DNA of 64,000 nt from Lineus longissimus (Eukaryota > Nemertea > Pilidiophora > Heteronemertea > Lineidae). Below are positions 25,301-35,900 of this stretch, piece by piece. The position numbers and the translations under genes are program-made. A model generated the notes under the pieces. It did no database searches, was not told where the DNA came from, and worked only from the letters and a program-made list of their open reading frames with translations. The first letter of the stretch is position 1, and every line of letters starts with the position of its first letter. Where the stretch lies: contig NC_088320.1 in assembly GCF_910592395.1 (NCBI RefSeq), positions 3,350,001-3,414,000 of the forward strand, read 5' to 3'.

Positions 25301-28300
25301 GGTGGGGACGGGGAAATTCTCCAGTGACAAACTTTTTGATTGTCATTCTGGTAAAGAAAAAACACGTCCAAAGAGGAAATTTATTCTCACAACTTTTGAC
25401 AATGCTCGAAAACAACTTTAAAAATGTACATGTGGCGAGTCGCCACATGTACTGACTATACCTGTGGATCTAAATATATATATCATCATTGAAATCCTTA
25501 GGAGAAAAAAAGCAACTTGAAGACAAAAAGGGTTCCATGCCCTGGGTTTCCATGTACCGCGAACGATGCTAACGATAGGATTTAGCTGACAGCATTTGGC
25601 CACATGAACCCCTCCAGTCCAAAGACGCGGGGGGGCGTCAGATCAATTTGAAACCGCCATGGACATCACTTCTTCCCCCTCACAAGTCGGTCGCGATGAC
25701 CTCCATGTGCAAACCATTTTGGCTGTGGATGCCCTGGTAACCCATGTCGCCTAACCCGACATAGCGCGCTGCCTGATTAGAAGTTACCGCCTCTGAGACC
25801 CAGGGTTGAGACACTGGGGTCTGCCCCTAGCTGACAGGTGGCTGGAGATCCATATCATAGAGCATACCAACCGTACATAACCGGCTGGACTGGTACACCC
25901 TATCAGGCTCAGACCCCCCAACGGAGTCTATTGAGCGCAGCCGCAGCGCCAGTTAATATGGATGGATTTACGTCGTCAAATAACTGTCGACCTGATGAGC
26001 ATTCGTTCACGGCACACAGAGTTTATCGGGGTTGGGGGCGAAGAGACAAGACCAGAAACTCCTATGGGGTCGCGGGCGCAATGCAACCCGAGGAACGAGA
26101 TGCACCCAAAGTACAAGCTCGAAAATAACTGGCTCATCCTTCGCCATAGGTGTCAAGTATGTACCACTTATACAGACAGGCGTCATTAACGTTGGGTAAC
26201 ACCTCACAAGGAGTAATGCCAAACAGTTTTCAAGACCTTATATTTAGCGAAAAGGTGTGACAATAATGATAATATATCAGATCCAATACCAGTCCCTTGA
26301 CCAAACCAAACCATTTCTTGAAAGTTCAAGGGGGCGTCGGGGCTTCTGAAAGAAAAACGCATCGGCATGACAGCTACGTAGATAAATCGAAGTGATAGAA
26401 GGGCTAACTCGCAATCTGAAAAGGGTAAGCAGGCGTGTTGAGTCTTTTATAGTTACACGCAACAAGGTCACATATCAATCCATGCCCTGCAAGTGTCGCT
26501 AACCCAACCCTTTCTCAATGCAACTAGAGCTACATGTAGCTTTTTTCACGATCACTGGGAAGGGTGTCGGAGCCATTTGGAGGTGTATTATCATTCTTAA
26601 TTTCACCTTATTTCTCCAACTTTTTTCGGGAGTGAGGTAAACCCAATTAATTTGGTCGAGGTCAATCCATTGTTTTTTCCACAATTAATGACCTGGGCCA
26701 TGATACCATCCACGCACGTTTCAAGAAATTCGTCTTGGTAGAAGGCCTATTTGATAGCAATCCTGCAATTGTCTCTACAGCACCCAGCCAGTCCCTTTCA
26801 CTGGTAGTGGTTCATGTATGGGAAGATTCAGATACTAAGTAAGGGAAGGGGGGGGGGGGGTACAAGAGCCTCAATACAGGTGAGGGGGTTCAAAAGCCCC
26901 AGTATACAGTTAGATATTAAAATGGTAACAAAATAGCCAACATTTATCTTCGTACACCACCTTTATACTTATAGGGGCTATAGGTGGATATTTATTCAAT
27001 GGTAAAACTCAATGGTGACCAGAATATAATGGCTCGCGAAAGAAATTTTAAGTCAGTCTTTTGTTTGCTGCTGGTTTGTTGCGGCTTTCAGCAGCTTCCT
27101 GGAACTACACTTGCAAGGATATCTTTCGAAAGCCACAAAGTGACCGCGGGGCCAATGTATTGTTGTCATTTTTCACATTTAACAGCTTCGTGACCCCACC
27201 AAAACATACTTAAAAAAACAACCTGGTATAGGATTTCCCAGGACAGGAGGTTAATACCTCTGCTTGCCACCATGCGCCGCCACTTATGCTGATCTCGCCA
27301 GTTTTGGACACGGCTTGTGAAATGCAGGCAGGGCTAATGTTACACCCAGTTTTTGTGCATTGTTTATTGCAGTTCAATGATATTTCAATTTTCCTTTTTG
27401 GAGAAGTCACGGTCCTGTTGGAAGACATTTTTGTAGGAAAAACAGTTGTCCTTTTAATACCACTGAATACAAGAGGGGGTATCACTAAACTATGGTCATT
27501 TCATCACACAAGTCTGGGGACAACTGGCAGGGTTTATCAAAGCTTTGGGATGCTGATCTCGTATGGAATAGGATAGATTGATAGTCGATCGTTACACGGA
27601 TGGCAGCACAGAGGTCAAATGAGACGATTGGTAATTTTTGCCATGTTCGATTTTATGCCTTTTCTTTCTGAGACAATTAAGGTCCTCATCATACATATCA
27701 CATGCCACAGAATCAAGGGCTGATTGGTTCAGAGATAGAATGTGTTATATTAGCACGAGACACATTGCGCCAAGCACGTGGCGTGTGACGTCATAAAACA
27801 TGGCAGATATGACCGATCGAACGATATAGTACCATACATATCACATGTCACAGTATCAAGGGCTGATTGGTCAAGAGATAAAATGTGTTATTAGCACGTG
27901 ACACATATCGCCAAGCACGTGGCGTGTGACGTCATAAAACATGTCAGACACGACCGATCGAACGATATAGTACAATACATAGGGCATGGGCTCACAGCGT
28001 CCTCCTTTCAACACGTTCAAAGGCCACTGAGCTGAGCCGAGTGTGGAAATCTTCAGGACAGCAGTAGCGGATTTAGGGGTCTCGCATCAGTCATCCCTTT
28101 TTGTCAGCGAAATGAATATTCAGGGCACCTCTCCCCAAGATGTCAAGATTTTTACACCCCCCCCTCGTTTTCAGGATTGCACCTTCGGTTCTACATGTAT
28201 CATAAGTTCTCATTGGTGGGGCAGCGCCCCCCCCACGCTTTTTTCCCAAATTTCTGGATCCGCCACTGCTGCAGAGATGAAACGTTTCATAAGAATACAT

Positions 28301-31300
28301 GTATGTGCTGTCAAGGAAGTTTCGATTGAGAAAAATAACTCACCATGGTGTTCATGTCGTATCTTGTGATAAACCGGTTTGAGCAGCATTAGGTGTGCTA
28401 GACAGGACAACATGTTTGGTATCTGCAAGGAATGAAAATGACGAGATAAGATTGTATTCAGCATCAAACAAAAGTCACAAAAGTTGTGGAGAAAAAGTTG
28501 CGGAGAAATCAGACTGAACTTACCAATATTGAAATAGCGCTTCGACCAAGAAACATGTGCCTTGTTGGCGTTGACACAACCGAACGCTTGTGTTCCCGAA
28601 ACCGGTCTGTCGAACCAGCAGCACAGCCAAATTCAACGCGCCTAGTTGAGTACGTTACGTCAGAGAAATCCACACATCTATTCGAATTGTGATTTTGAAT
28701 AAGATTTATATTGACCCATTCACGAAAAGCCGACGGTCAAATAGAGCTCACCAGTCAAATAATGGGCTCACGGTCGGATGCACACGAGTCAGACAGAAAG
28801 TGACATAACGGCTTCGATGAAACTTAGCATTGAATTTATGGTATTTTTAAACGAGCCTACATGACACAACATGATTGTTGAATGTTATCGCCAGTATGTA
28901 ACAGTATGACATAATATTTGGTCATTATTACGCCTAATCTCGGCGTAGGCCCAGTTCGCATTTAAACTCACCAAGAACTCTTCGTCATTACTGTATTAGG
29001 TGAATGTAGACCCTTGATATTGGCCAAGATGCGTTTAACAACACAGAAGCAAGTCAGTTTGACCACTGTATGGACGTCCTGAGTCATCGATGATGGAATA
29101 TCGGACGCGACGAAATCGCCTAAATGTCTTTACTTTATCCCAGCCAGACAGCCTTGATAAGGTGACGGGATAATGATCCATTCTCCCCTTGATTAAAGCA
29201 TCCCCAATGACATTAGTGATTCCATTACTAAATCAGGTATCCTAATCTGCTGGCGCTGACCACTGGACTTGACCCTATGCGCTGCCGCGAGTGGTGTTGA
29301 TAATATTGCCGTGTTTGCAGCGGTACAGCTGTCTTGTCCTATTGTACGCCGTACGCACACTATTCAGATGTTTTAATACTTCTTCCCTCTTTGTATACAT
29401 GTGTACGCTAGAGCCCATTCGAAGTTCATTCGAAGTTTGAAGCCCTGTTAAAAAACCGCCTCGCAGCACGAGCGAAATATATCGTTACAAGAGATCATCT
29501 TAAGTGTGATGCAACATGTGGCGCCGCTTGTTGGCGAGTCAGCACATTATCCTCCAAGCCACCTACATGTAATTTCCACGCCCAAGTTCTCTGTTCAATG
29601 TAAACACTGAGTAGAATGTCTAGAACTGGCTATTTCTCTTTTTCAGCAATCTGTGATAGTGGTTGTGCCAATGGGGGCTCGTGTGTTGCGCCGAATCGCT
29701 GCAACTGTAAGAGTGGCTTTTCGGGTAACAGATGCCAAAATGGTAAGCAAAATCCTCAACTTCTAACCAAAAGTATAAGTTCATGATCATCGGTCGCCGT
29801 GTCGCAGGAAGAGGGAAGAGGGAAGAGGTCAGCCCACAGCATACAAATCGTAATGATTTATCGTTCTCACGTATACAAAGCTCTGTCCCTGGGACTCGAG
29901 GTTACATTAAAACATCATTGGATCCAGATTGTTGCCAGTCGCGACATCAGACCACATAATATCAGACTTGTTGCAAGAAACCAAGAATGGTCAAACTACA
30001 TATAATCTGCATTATTGGTGTCAGCAAAGCACATTACTTTCAGTTGCTGGTATCAGTTATAACGCAAGTACACGTAAGCTTACAAGGTGCACCCCGCAAG
30101 AAGGTTGCTCTGACCTTTGAAGAACACAATACCTTGATACCCGGCAGATAATCTGAGTCCTCATGGTGATTACTGTTCTGTTATCTTTGTATTTTGGGCA
30201 GACGGAATAGTAATAAGATGGCAAATCCTTATTTATACCTTTTTGTTGCTGATGTGGCACCCTTTTTTGCATCACGACAGGAGATATCGATTCTGTAAAC
30301 GCGTTCCAAGGATAAAAAGATCCGCGGGCTGCAAGCTAATCCCACATGTTCGTAACTTAGCCATATATCTTTTTTTAAAACGCAATATAGCGCAGGTGAA
30401 TGTCGTCCACACTATTATTCGCTAAGCTGTAATTTGCAACTGAACAACAAGTCAAAAATACGCATTTATGATATAATTGTACACATCATTATTTTCATCA
30501 TTTCAGTCATATGCAACCCAGCTTGCCAGAATGGTGGGCGCTGTCTTTTCCCATATTACTGCCAATGTCGGGCTGGCACCAGCGGGAGATACTGTGAAAA
30601 ATGTAGGTATTACTTTACTTAGTTCTAACATTATCATTATCATTATCATCATCATCATGATCACCATCATTATCATCATCATTCTCATTCTTATAACATC
30701 ATGATCATTATCGTTCTCATTATCATTGTAATTTTCTCAATTACCTTCGCCAAGTAAGTAATTATCATCCGAAACGTTCATCGATACTGACTGTCATTGG
30801 TTACCAGTATAATAACGACTTTGCGTTGAAGTTGCGAAAGAGCAAATATGAATACGTCATGCAAATCATATTCGTAGACATTCATGGTTGTATCCTCTCT
30901 AGTTTTGGTCCAACGCCCCGAAGGTATAAGAAAGATCGAACCTTTACAAAAAAATAACAACATTAATATGGTAGCAGTACACCTTGTTTTATTTTTAACT
31001 ATACATGTATCATGTATAAAACTTCTTTTTCAGATACTTGCTCAATATCATGTAAAAATGGTGGAGTTTGTTCCGGGCCCGGAACATGTAAATGTAAACC
31101 CGGCTATAATGGAAAATATTGTCAGACAGGTAGGTTGGTGAATGGAAATATGCTTTTCAGAATATGAACTGAAGAGGAAAAATGCTTTGCGTGATATTTG
31201 ATCTGGGCCCGGTAGCTCAAAACGAAGTAGCAATAAACTTGCCATTAAGGTTGACACTCCTATATTCTAGTGCCCTAAATCGCTCATCTTCCTCTCCGTA

Positions 31301-31624
31301 TTATTCATATATGACAACGTTTACCAAAATATTTCTGACAAAGATACATTATGTGATGCGTGAAAGAATGTAAGTGAATTTCCACCAGCAACCGATGATT
31401 GCCGTGGACTTCCAAAAGTAAGTCGTGAAACAAAGCAGCGGGTATTTTGAGGCAAACATTGTTTGACATAAAATTGCTTGATTCTTGACTCGTCGTATTC
31501 ATCTCTGTCGTTGTCTGTTCCAGCCGTGTGTCGCTACCAGTGCCTCAATGGCGGGCGGTGCGTGGGTGTTGATAGATGTCAGTGTCCTCCTGGTTATTAT
31601 GGAAGGCGCTGCGAAGGCAGGTAA
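9886..31624 (+). CDS. secreted modular protein: NtA/NTR-like, TSP1, LamG/TSPN-like, TSP1, eight EGF repeats (13 exons)
   Basis: My exon model: 9886-10339, 18164-18313, 18484-19073, 19510-19618, 19815-19979, 20289-20387, 20790-20885, 22096-22188, 22515-22610, 29647-29742, 30507-30602, 31034-31129, 31524-31624. All junctions are GT-AG; the sum is 2241 nt (746 aa plus stop), frame unbroken. Every junction is phase 1 except the phase 0 one between exons 3 and 4, the classic shuffled-module pattern. Order: signal peptide (~1-28), agrin-NtA/NTR-like domain (~30-151), TSP1 (~152-201), LamG/TSPN-like (~202-398), Ser-Gly acidic linker (~399-434), TSP1 (~435-489), EGF x8 (~490-746). No transmembrane segment follows the signal peptide, so it is probably an extracellular matrix or secreted protein. 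I do not recognise a vertebrate orthologue with this order. The EGF type (C-x3-C-x-NGG-x-C) resembles WIF-1, VWDE and tenascins. The last exon runs into an in-frame TAA at 31622-31624; because that TAA lies within GTAAGG, which could also be a splice donor, the 3' end is the least certain part. Confidence 0.82.
10340..18163. other. large first intron of the modular gene, no exon recognised
   Basis: About 7.8 kb. I found no exon-like segment with family features in either orientation. There is a 10-bp hairpin of CGGTAATCGC at about 16750-16801. Several short open frames (for example 15387-15674, 95 codons) look like chance. An alternative first exon cannot be excluded. Confidence 0.5.
18164..18313 (+). 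CDS. exon 2: first thrombospondin type 1 repeat
   Basis: The exon encodes 'GWKPWSSWSPCSQTC' followed by 'GGSQTRSRDC' and ends near 'CNTFQC'. Six cysteines, the W-x-x-W-x-x-W C-mannosylation pattern and the 'CS-x-TC' O-fucosylation site are all present. It is phase 1 at both ends, a symmetric module. Confidence 0.93.
18484..19073 (+). CDS. exon 3: laminin-G/thrombospondin-N-like domain
   Basis: The 590-nt exon starts 'GVKDLISILSL' and contains 'FPTDFSILLTIKP', 'DGKWHQVAYSV', and two cysteines ('IYDCSLEV' and 'KQCSSVV') where TSPN/LamG domains have their late disulfide. This is the concanavalin-like beta sandwich used for heparin or receptor binding in thrombospondins, collagens and neurexins. 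It ends in phase 0, the only non-phase-1 junction of the gene. Confidence 0.85.
19510..19618 (+). CDS. exon 4: acidic Ser-Gly linker, possible glycosaminoglycan attachment
   Basis: A low-complexity 36-residue linker carries 'VGSGD', 'VEGSGKGDG' and 'VEEGSGKE'. Ser-Gly dipeptides beside acidic residues are the pattern recognised by xylosyltransferase in proteoglycans. Its inclusion rests on phase (0 in, 1 out) and a good TTCTTCAG acceptor. It could be an alternatively spliced exon. Confidence 0.65.
19815..19979 (+). CDS. exon 5: second thrombospondin type 1 repeat
   Basis: Encodes 'SAWSEWSPCSVTCGEGKRTR' and then four further cysteines, six in all, ending 'CNQSDCPG'. It is phase 1 at both ends and more acidic in its second half than the first repeat. 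Confidence 0.93.
20289..22610 (+). CDS. exons 6-9: EGF repeats 1-4, one per exon
   Basis: Exons 20289-20387, 20790-20885, 22096-22188 and 22515-22610. Each begins with the first EGF cysteine two or three residues after the acceptor and shows six cysteines with the NGG/YGG signature: 'CSKPCLNGGSC', 'CYPGCHNGGEC', 'CSPPCQYGGRC', 'CTKPCLNGGQC'. All are phase 1-1. No Ca-binding D-x-D/N-E consensus is seen. The third repeat has the unusual YGG, and 'YAPPYC' in place of the usual G-x-x-C ending. Confidence 0.92.
23075..23125. repeat. 17-bp tandem repeat, three copies
   Basis: CAATAACGCAAC recurs at 23075, 23092 and 23109, a regular 17-bp period. Confidence 0.8.
24990..25270. repeat. 48-50-bp satellite-like tandem repeat, six copies
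   Basis: The core GACTGACCTATATTACCAGT recurs at about 24995, 25044, 25094, 25144, 25192 and 25240, separated by ATATAT and TTTCATTTTT blocks. Spacing changes (48, 49, 50) come mostly from the TA-dinucleotide length. The last copies read open on the minus strand (DCTGNIGQSRK repeated), which I take as incidental. Confidence 0.9.
25426..25452. repeat. perfect 13-bp palindrome, 1-nt centre
   Basis: Arms GTACATGTGGCGA (25426-25438) and its exact complement (25440-25452) flank one G. It lies about 150 bp after the satellite block. Confidence 0.8.
27690..27980. repeat. direct duplication of ~143 bp with CRE and E-box cores
   Basis: Two tandem copies start at about 27690 and 27833 with 'CATACATATCACATG'. 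Each contains 'CAAGCACGTGGCGTGTGACG' followed by TCATAAAAC, so each carries CACGTG and TGACGTCA palindromes about 9 bases apart, and each ends 'GACCGATCGAACGATATAGT'. Copies differ by scattered substitutions and small indels. Whether this is a regulatory module or a repeat family cannot be told from one window. Confidence 0.8.
28062..28268. mobile_element. ~207-bp non-autonomous element with CAGTRGCGGATYYAG terminal inverted repeats
   Basis: The left end reads CAGTAGCGGATTTAG; the complement of the right end reads CAGTGGCGGATCCAG. CAGTGGCGGAT-type ends are, as I recall, typical of hAT-like MITEs widespread in animals. The interior has C-rich runs and no coding capacity. The 8-bp flanks (CAGGACAG and CTGCAGAG) are not a clean target-site duplication, so the element is old or its limits are off by a little. 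Confidence 0.6.
29647..31624 (+). CDS. exons 10-13: EGF repeats 5-8 and the C-terminus
   Basis: Exons 29647-29742, 30507-30602, 31034-31129 and 31524-31624. The first three are exactly 96 nt. Signatures: 'CDSGCANGGSC', 'CNPACQNGGRC', 'CSISCKNGGVC', 'CRYQCLNGGRC', six cysteines each. The last ends 'RRCEGR' and TAA. If the GTAAGG there were a donor, the exon would be 97 nt and break the phase pattern, so I prefer the stop. Confidence 0.88.
30625..30735. repeat. (ATC/ATT)n degenerate microsatellite
   Basis: CATTATCATTATCATCATCA-type trinucleotide sequence follows the donor of EGF exon 11 within about 25 bases. It is open on several frames, giving poly-I/M peptides with no meaning. Confidence 0.85.
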
Positions 31625-31709
31625 GGTGAAATTTGTTGGTTCGTAGGGGTAGCGGATGCGTTTAGGGGTGCGAACGTCCTTTAACGGGCCTGGTTTTCAT
31701 AATCGCCTC

Positions 31710-31960
31710 GCCAGTGAATGAGGTTTTCATAAAAACCTGGCATGTGAAGGAGGTTTCCTTAAAAATCTGGCCAGTGAATGAAGTTTTCATGAAAATCTGG
31801 CATGTGAATGATGTTTGCAATAAATCCGGGCATGTGAAGGAGGCGTCCTTGAAAACCTGGCCTTTGAATGAGTCTTCCATCTGGTCCATGAAAGAAATTT
31901 CTATGAAAGCTCTGGCTTTGCTTGTGGATGAGGTTTTCATGAAAACCTTACCTAAAATGT
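31710..31960. repeat. 30-bp minisatellite with palindromic units
   Basis: Five clear consecutive 30-bp units (for example AATGAGGTTTTCATAAAAAC plus CTGGCATGTG) and further decayed ones start about 90 bp after the EGF gene's stop. Units hold an imperfect palindrome; the copy at about 31932-31949 is perfect (AGGTTTTCATGAAAACCT). Both strands are open through the block because the unit length is a multiple of three. This probably lies in the 3' UTR or 3' flank of the EGF gene. Confidence 0.85.
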
Positions 31961-32841
31961 GGTGGCTTCGGATTGCAGCCTGTTGAATGAGAAAGCATGC
32001 TTCAGTTAAGATCAAAGAAGAAGATAAAAAATATGACTATGAGCAATCCTTTGTACCTAGATATGAAATAAGAATGATGAATGATTTTATTTGAAAACTG
32101 TTCTTCATCAAAGGCGGCCATTGATAAACATTATAAATTGTACTGTCAGCATGGTTGGAAATTCTTCCGGTCCGTCCTCTTTGAAGCTGCGTAAGAATGG
32201 ATTAGTCTTCTGATACAGTTATCGATACGTTTCAACTCGTGTGAATGAGTGAGAGACGATAATACCATCGAGACATGGTTGACTTGATAGGAAAGGCAGA
32301 ATCCTTACATCTAATAGATGGCGGAATAGCAAATTAGTTTTACGACGTGATCGTGTGTTATGGCACACCCATCGCAATAAAAGTACATGTAATATCGATG
32401 TGTAACAGAGTATTTATAATGCGTACTACATTCGGAAAGACTGAGTATGAGTGAATAAGGGAAGAATAGGGGAAACATCGAAAAATGGGGGACAACTACA
32501 GATTTTACACCGGGCCAAGGTCATCATATTGTTATCGACGAATCTGACCAGCGGTGTCAATCATCACTTAGTGGTTGGCTCTATCCGTTTCAATACAGAA
32601 CCTTTCGCATGATGAAATGATCATCGGATGTTTTGGACCGCCAGCTACTGCCGCCTACAGTTAATCAAGAAGATACAATAAACACGTGAATTTATTGTTT
32701 CAGGAGATGCAAATATACAATGAAGACTTCGACCTACGCCAGAGGGTACAGAAAGCAGGAACGACAGGTTGTGACAACGCGGTGTGGGTACTGGAGGTGG
32801 TCTCAATGCGCTCGACCAAGGTATACAAACGCCATAAAGAG

Positions 32842-32986
32842 AAAATATTAGGGAGTTGTCGCAAAGCCCCCCCCCCGAAACGCCAACGCGAAAGCCTATC
32901 GCATTGTTCGACATCGTAATGAGGATGAACTATCGGTGTTCACGTTGGCGTTTCGGGGCTTTGCGAAAACTCCCTGTTTTAAAATA
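32842..32986. mobile_element. fold-back element with ~45-bp inverted arms
   Basis: The left arm (32842-32888: GGGAGTTGTCGCAAAGCCCC, CGAAACGCCAACG) and right arm (32943-32986: CGTTGGCGTTTCGGGG, TTTGCGAAAACTCCC) are near-perfect reverse complements. The left C-tract is longer. The 54-bp spacer is unique. This looks like a MITE or fold-back insertion; no target duplication is resolved. Confidence 0.75.
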
Positions 32987-35900
32987 CCTACAACAAGCTC
33001 ACTGACTAGGCCTATGACTTGATTGCCAAGCCCTTGTAAAAGTATGTACTTAACTGTTAATGAATGCATCAAAAATTGTGAAATAAGTTTTTGAATACAT
33101 GCACTACCAAGTGCCACAAGTTCATCTTATGACGCTTCGAAAGACACACATATAGCTGATTTTGCCATTTCATTTGTTTGCTAAAGGAAATTCGTATCAT
33201 CTTTCAGGATCACGTATACGATGGTCTACCGAATAGCCTACAGAACGGAGTACATTTGCTCGTGACGACCACCAAGTTACTTTTATCAAAAGCTGTAATT
33301 ATTATTAATGTATTTAACTTGTAAATTGAATAAAATAATCGTGGTACCGTGGTGAAAAATGAATTATGTTCTTTAGTTTGTTCGTGACGATTTTCTTTCT
33401 TTTCTGACAGCATGTAACATCATAATCAGAAGGTCGTGATACCGACTCTCGGAAGGACCACCCACTCTGCGTCTTTGGGCAGGAGACTTGACTTGACCTG
33501 CCTTGTTCATCTAGGAGTATTAAGATGGCTACCTAGCTCGGCGCTTCGCGGGTTACGTAGGTACACTTCAGGATAACCTCCCCCTTCCTTCTCGTACGCA
33601 CCTCGCCCGCTCTGGTACCCTCGCTCATCGTCCTTGGTGCGTACTTTATGGATGCCCCCAAGAGAAAGAAATTACATGTATGTGTGCTCAAGGAAACGCC
33701 TACTACTGAATTTGAGGTTTACAAAGTAATTTTGGCCACGGTCTTTGTAAACTTTCCGGCTGATGGTCGCGTACGTGCCTGAGATTCACCCCCACCAACG
33801 CTTATGGCTGATTTGAAATGACGCACTATTGAACAGTTCTTGGTTGTGTCACTTGTGTCTCCTAAACCCACGGCCCATTTTCATCTCGCAGTTCAAAGAA
33901 TCCAGGATTATATTTCGTTTCATATGACAGACAATGTTTTGTGAGCAAGACATCCCCGACTCAGACGGTTTAGCCCATGACTGATTCAGTCATTTGAAAA
34001 TATACACATCTTGTTTGTAACTTTCAATGATCGCCATGGTACTTTAATTTTCAAATTGTGTTTTAGAATGTTTTGTTGCGGAACAATTCAAGATAGAAGC
34101 AGCTTACATGACGATAAGAAGTGTATGCCTGACATGGCCTAATCGTGTCATATGAATAGAGAATCCATTGCCGCGATCGTCACAACATTATTCTTCTTGG
34201 ATCTCTCAATTCTAGTTCCGTATTGTACTTTCCTTTAAAACATGACGCCATTATAGACATTCAAATTGACAAGAAAATCTCATTCCTCGGTAGATAATAG
34301 CGCGATTGTGCCGTCGGATGTTGGTTGTTTTTCTCTTGTTCACGCTATTCCATCACGGCAACCTTAGACATTTCACAAATCTAAACAGACAAAGAATGCA
34401 TTAGTCTCTGGAGACGTGAGTTAGCATATCCAAAGGAAACCCGTCTGGGATAAATTTCAAATCCTTCGACAGGCCAGGGGCATGAAGAAAAACATGAAAA
34501 TGAACTCACACCTACGACACAGCCATATTGAACAGACCAGCTGCTGTCAATATCTTAAACCTACGAGACATCTCATATTACCTTGACGTCGAATGGTGTC
34601 TGCGGAAGGTGATTTTCGTTGCACGGTGAGGTGAAATCTTTACCAACGACAGAATGGTCAGGACGCTCCAGACGCATGAGTTGTATCAGGGTCTGTCTTT
34701 AAGTGCACAAGTATAAAGTCGAAGCTCGAAGTATACCCAAAGTATAAAGCTCCAAGTATACCCGAAGTATAAAGCTCGAAGTATACCCGAAGTATAAAGC
34801 TCATCCTATGTACAGGGATTGCCAAGTACGACTCGGAGGTACTTAAGGAGCTATTTGAGGTAAAGATACCCGAAGTAGGCGAGTTGTTTCAAATACAAGG
34901 TTGGGCTCGTACGGCGTTATATCCGTAAATCCATCTGTCCTACACGCCCTATAAACTGTTCCACCAGCAAGAAAAGGTCACCCGAACAAACGAACGAGTA
35001 ACGACATTTACTTTGAATTCACTGTAATATTATCATACAATATGATAACGAAACTTACAAAAACATTCAGCTGGTTCTAGATTAGACTACGAAGGCAGAT
35101 TAAAAATATGTCAATGTTGAGTCGGTGTAGTGTTTATCAGTGATTCAGCCGGTATTTTAGTACTCCTTTGGCCTCACTGTTTGGTGAACACTGGCCATTA
35201 CATCACGTGCTGTATTGTCAATGTCAATATTTTCAAGTTGAAACACCGTCAGTGTTGGTGTGGAACACTAGAAAATGGGGACATTGTAAACATTTCCTCG
35301 GCTGTTGTAGTACAAGAGACCCGTTCCATCGTGAAAGAAAGCTCTAAAGAAAAACGAGATGAGAACTTACGTTTGACGGTGATGACTTTCTGGAGGGGAT
35401 ATTTTATCACGCCCCCTACATTTCGAGCAACATTTCTATAATTAGCATGTTTAACTAAAAGATGAAATATCGATCAGTGTGCCGAAGTCCGTTCGCTTGA
35501 TGTTTGATGTTGGTCTCTATTGACCATAACTCCCCCGCACATCGACAATAGTGGCCTCGCACTGGCATTACTGGTGGTCGCTTAAGACTACCAGATCATC
35601 TTCTTGGCTTTACTTTTCCTCGATATCATCCGCATCTCTCATAAATACGATCATGAACGACATCGAAATAAGCCACATCGTTCTAGCGCAAGATGATGAT
35701 GATATCGGGGAGGACGTTCCTCACAATCCGATTACAACCGCTGATAGCTCACTCCGCCACGTGCCTGGGACAAATGTGCTTAATTCACCGAGATGATTAC
35801 AAATCGAAAGGAAACAAACAAACACACAAACATGCTACATGCCCGGCATAACCGAAACGTATTCTCAAATCGTATTTGGCTGGTTTCAAATCCAGTCAGT

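Larger units (their letters stand above)
22611..29646. other. 7-kb intron splitting the EGF array, repeat-rich
   Basis: No exon recognised. It contains the 17-bp repeat at 23075-23125, the 48-50-bp satellite at 24990-25270, the hairpin at 25426-25452, a 13-base G run at 26848-26860, the 143-bp duplication at 27690-27980 and the small TIR element at 28062-28268. Its size against the 0.3-1.2 kb of the neighbouring introns suggests growth by repeat insertion. Confidence 0.6.

Noticed and set aside
25101-25448. 115-codon minus strand frame with repeated DCTGNIGQSRK
   Set aside because: Readthrough of the 48-50-bp satellite copies; not a protein repeat family.
30477-30704. Hydrophobic poly-Ile/Met frames near 30.6 kb
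   Set aside because: Translation of an ATC/ATT microsatellite.
31662-32015. 117-codon minus strand frame with 10-residue repeats
   Set aside because: Produced by the 30-bp minisatellite, whose unit length is a multiple of three.
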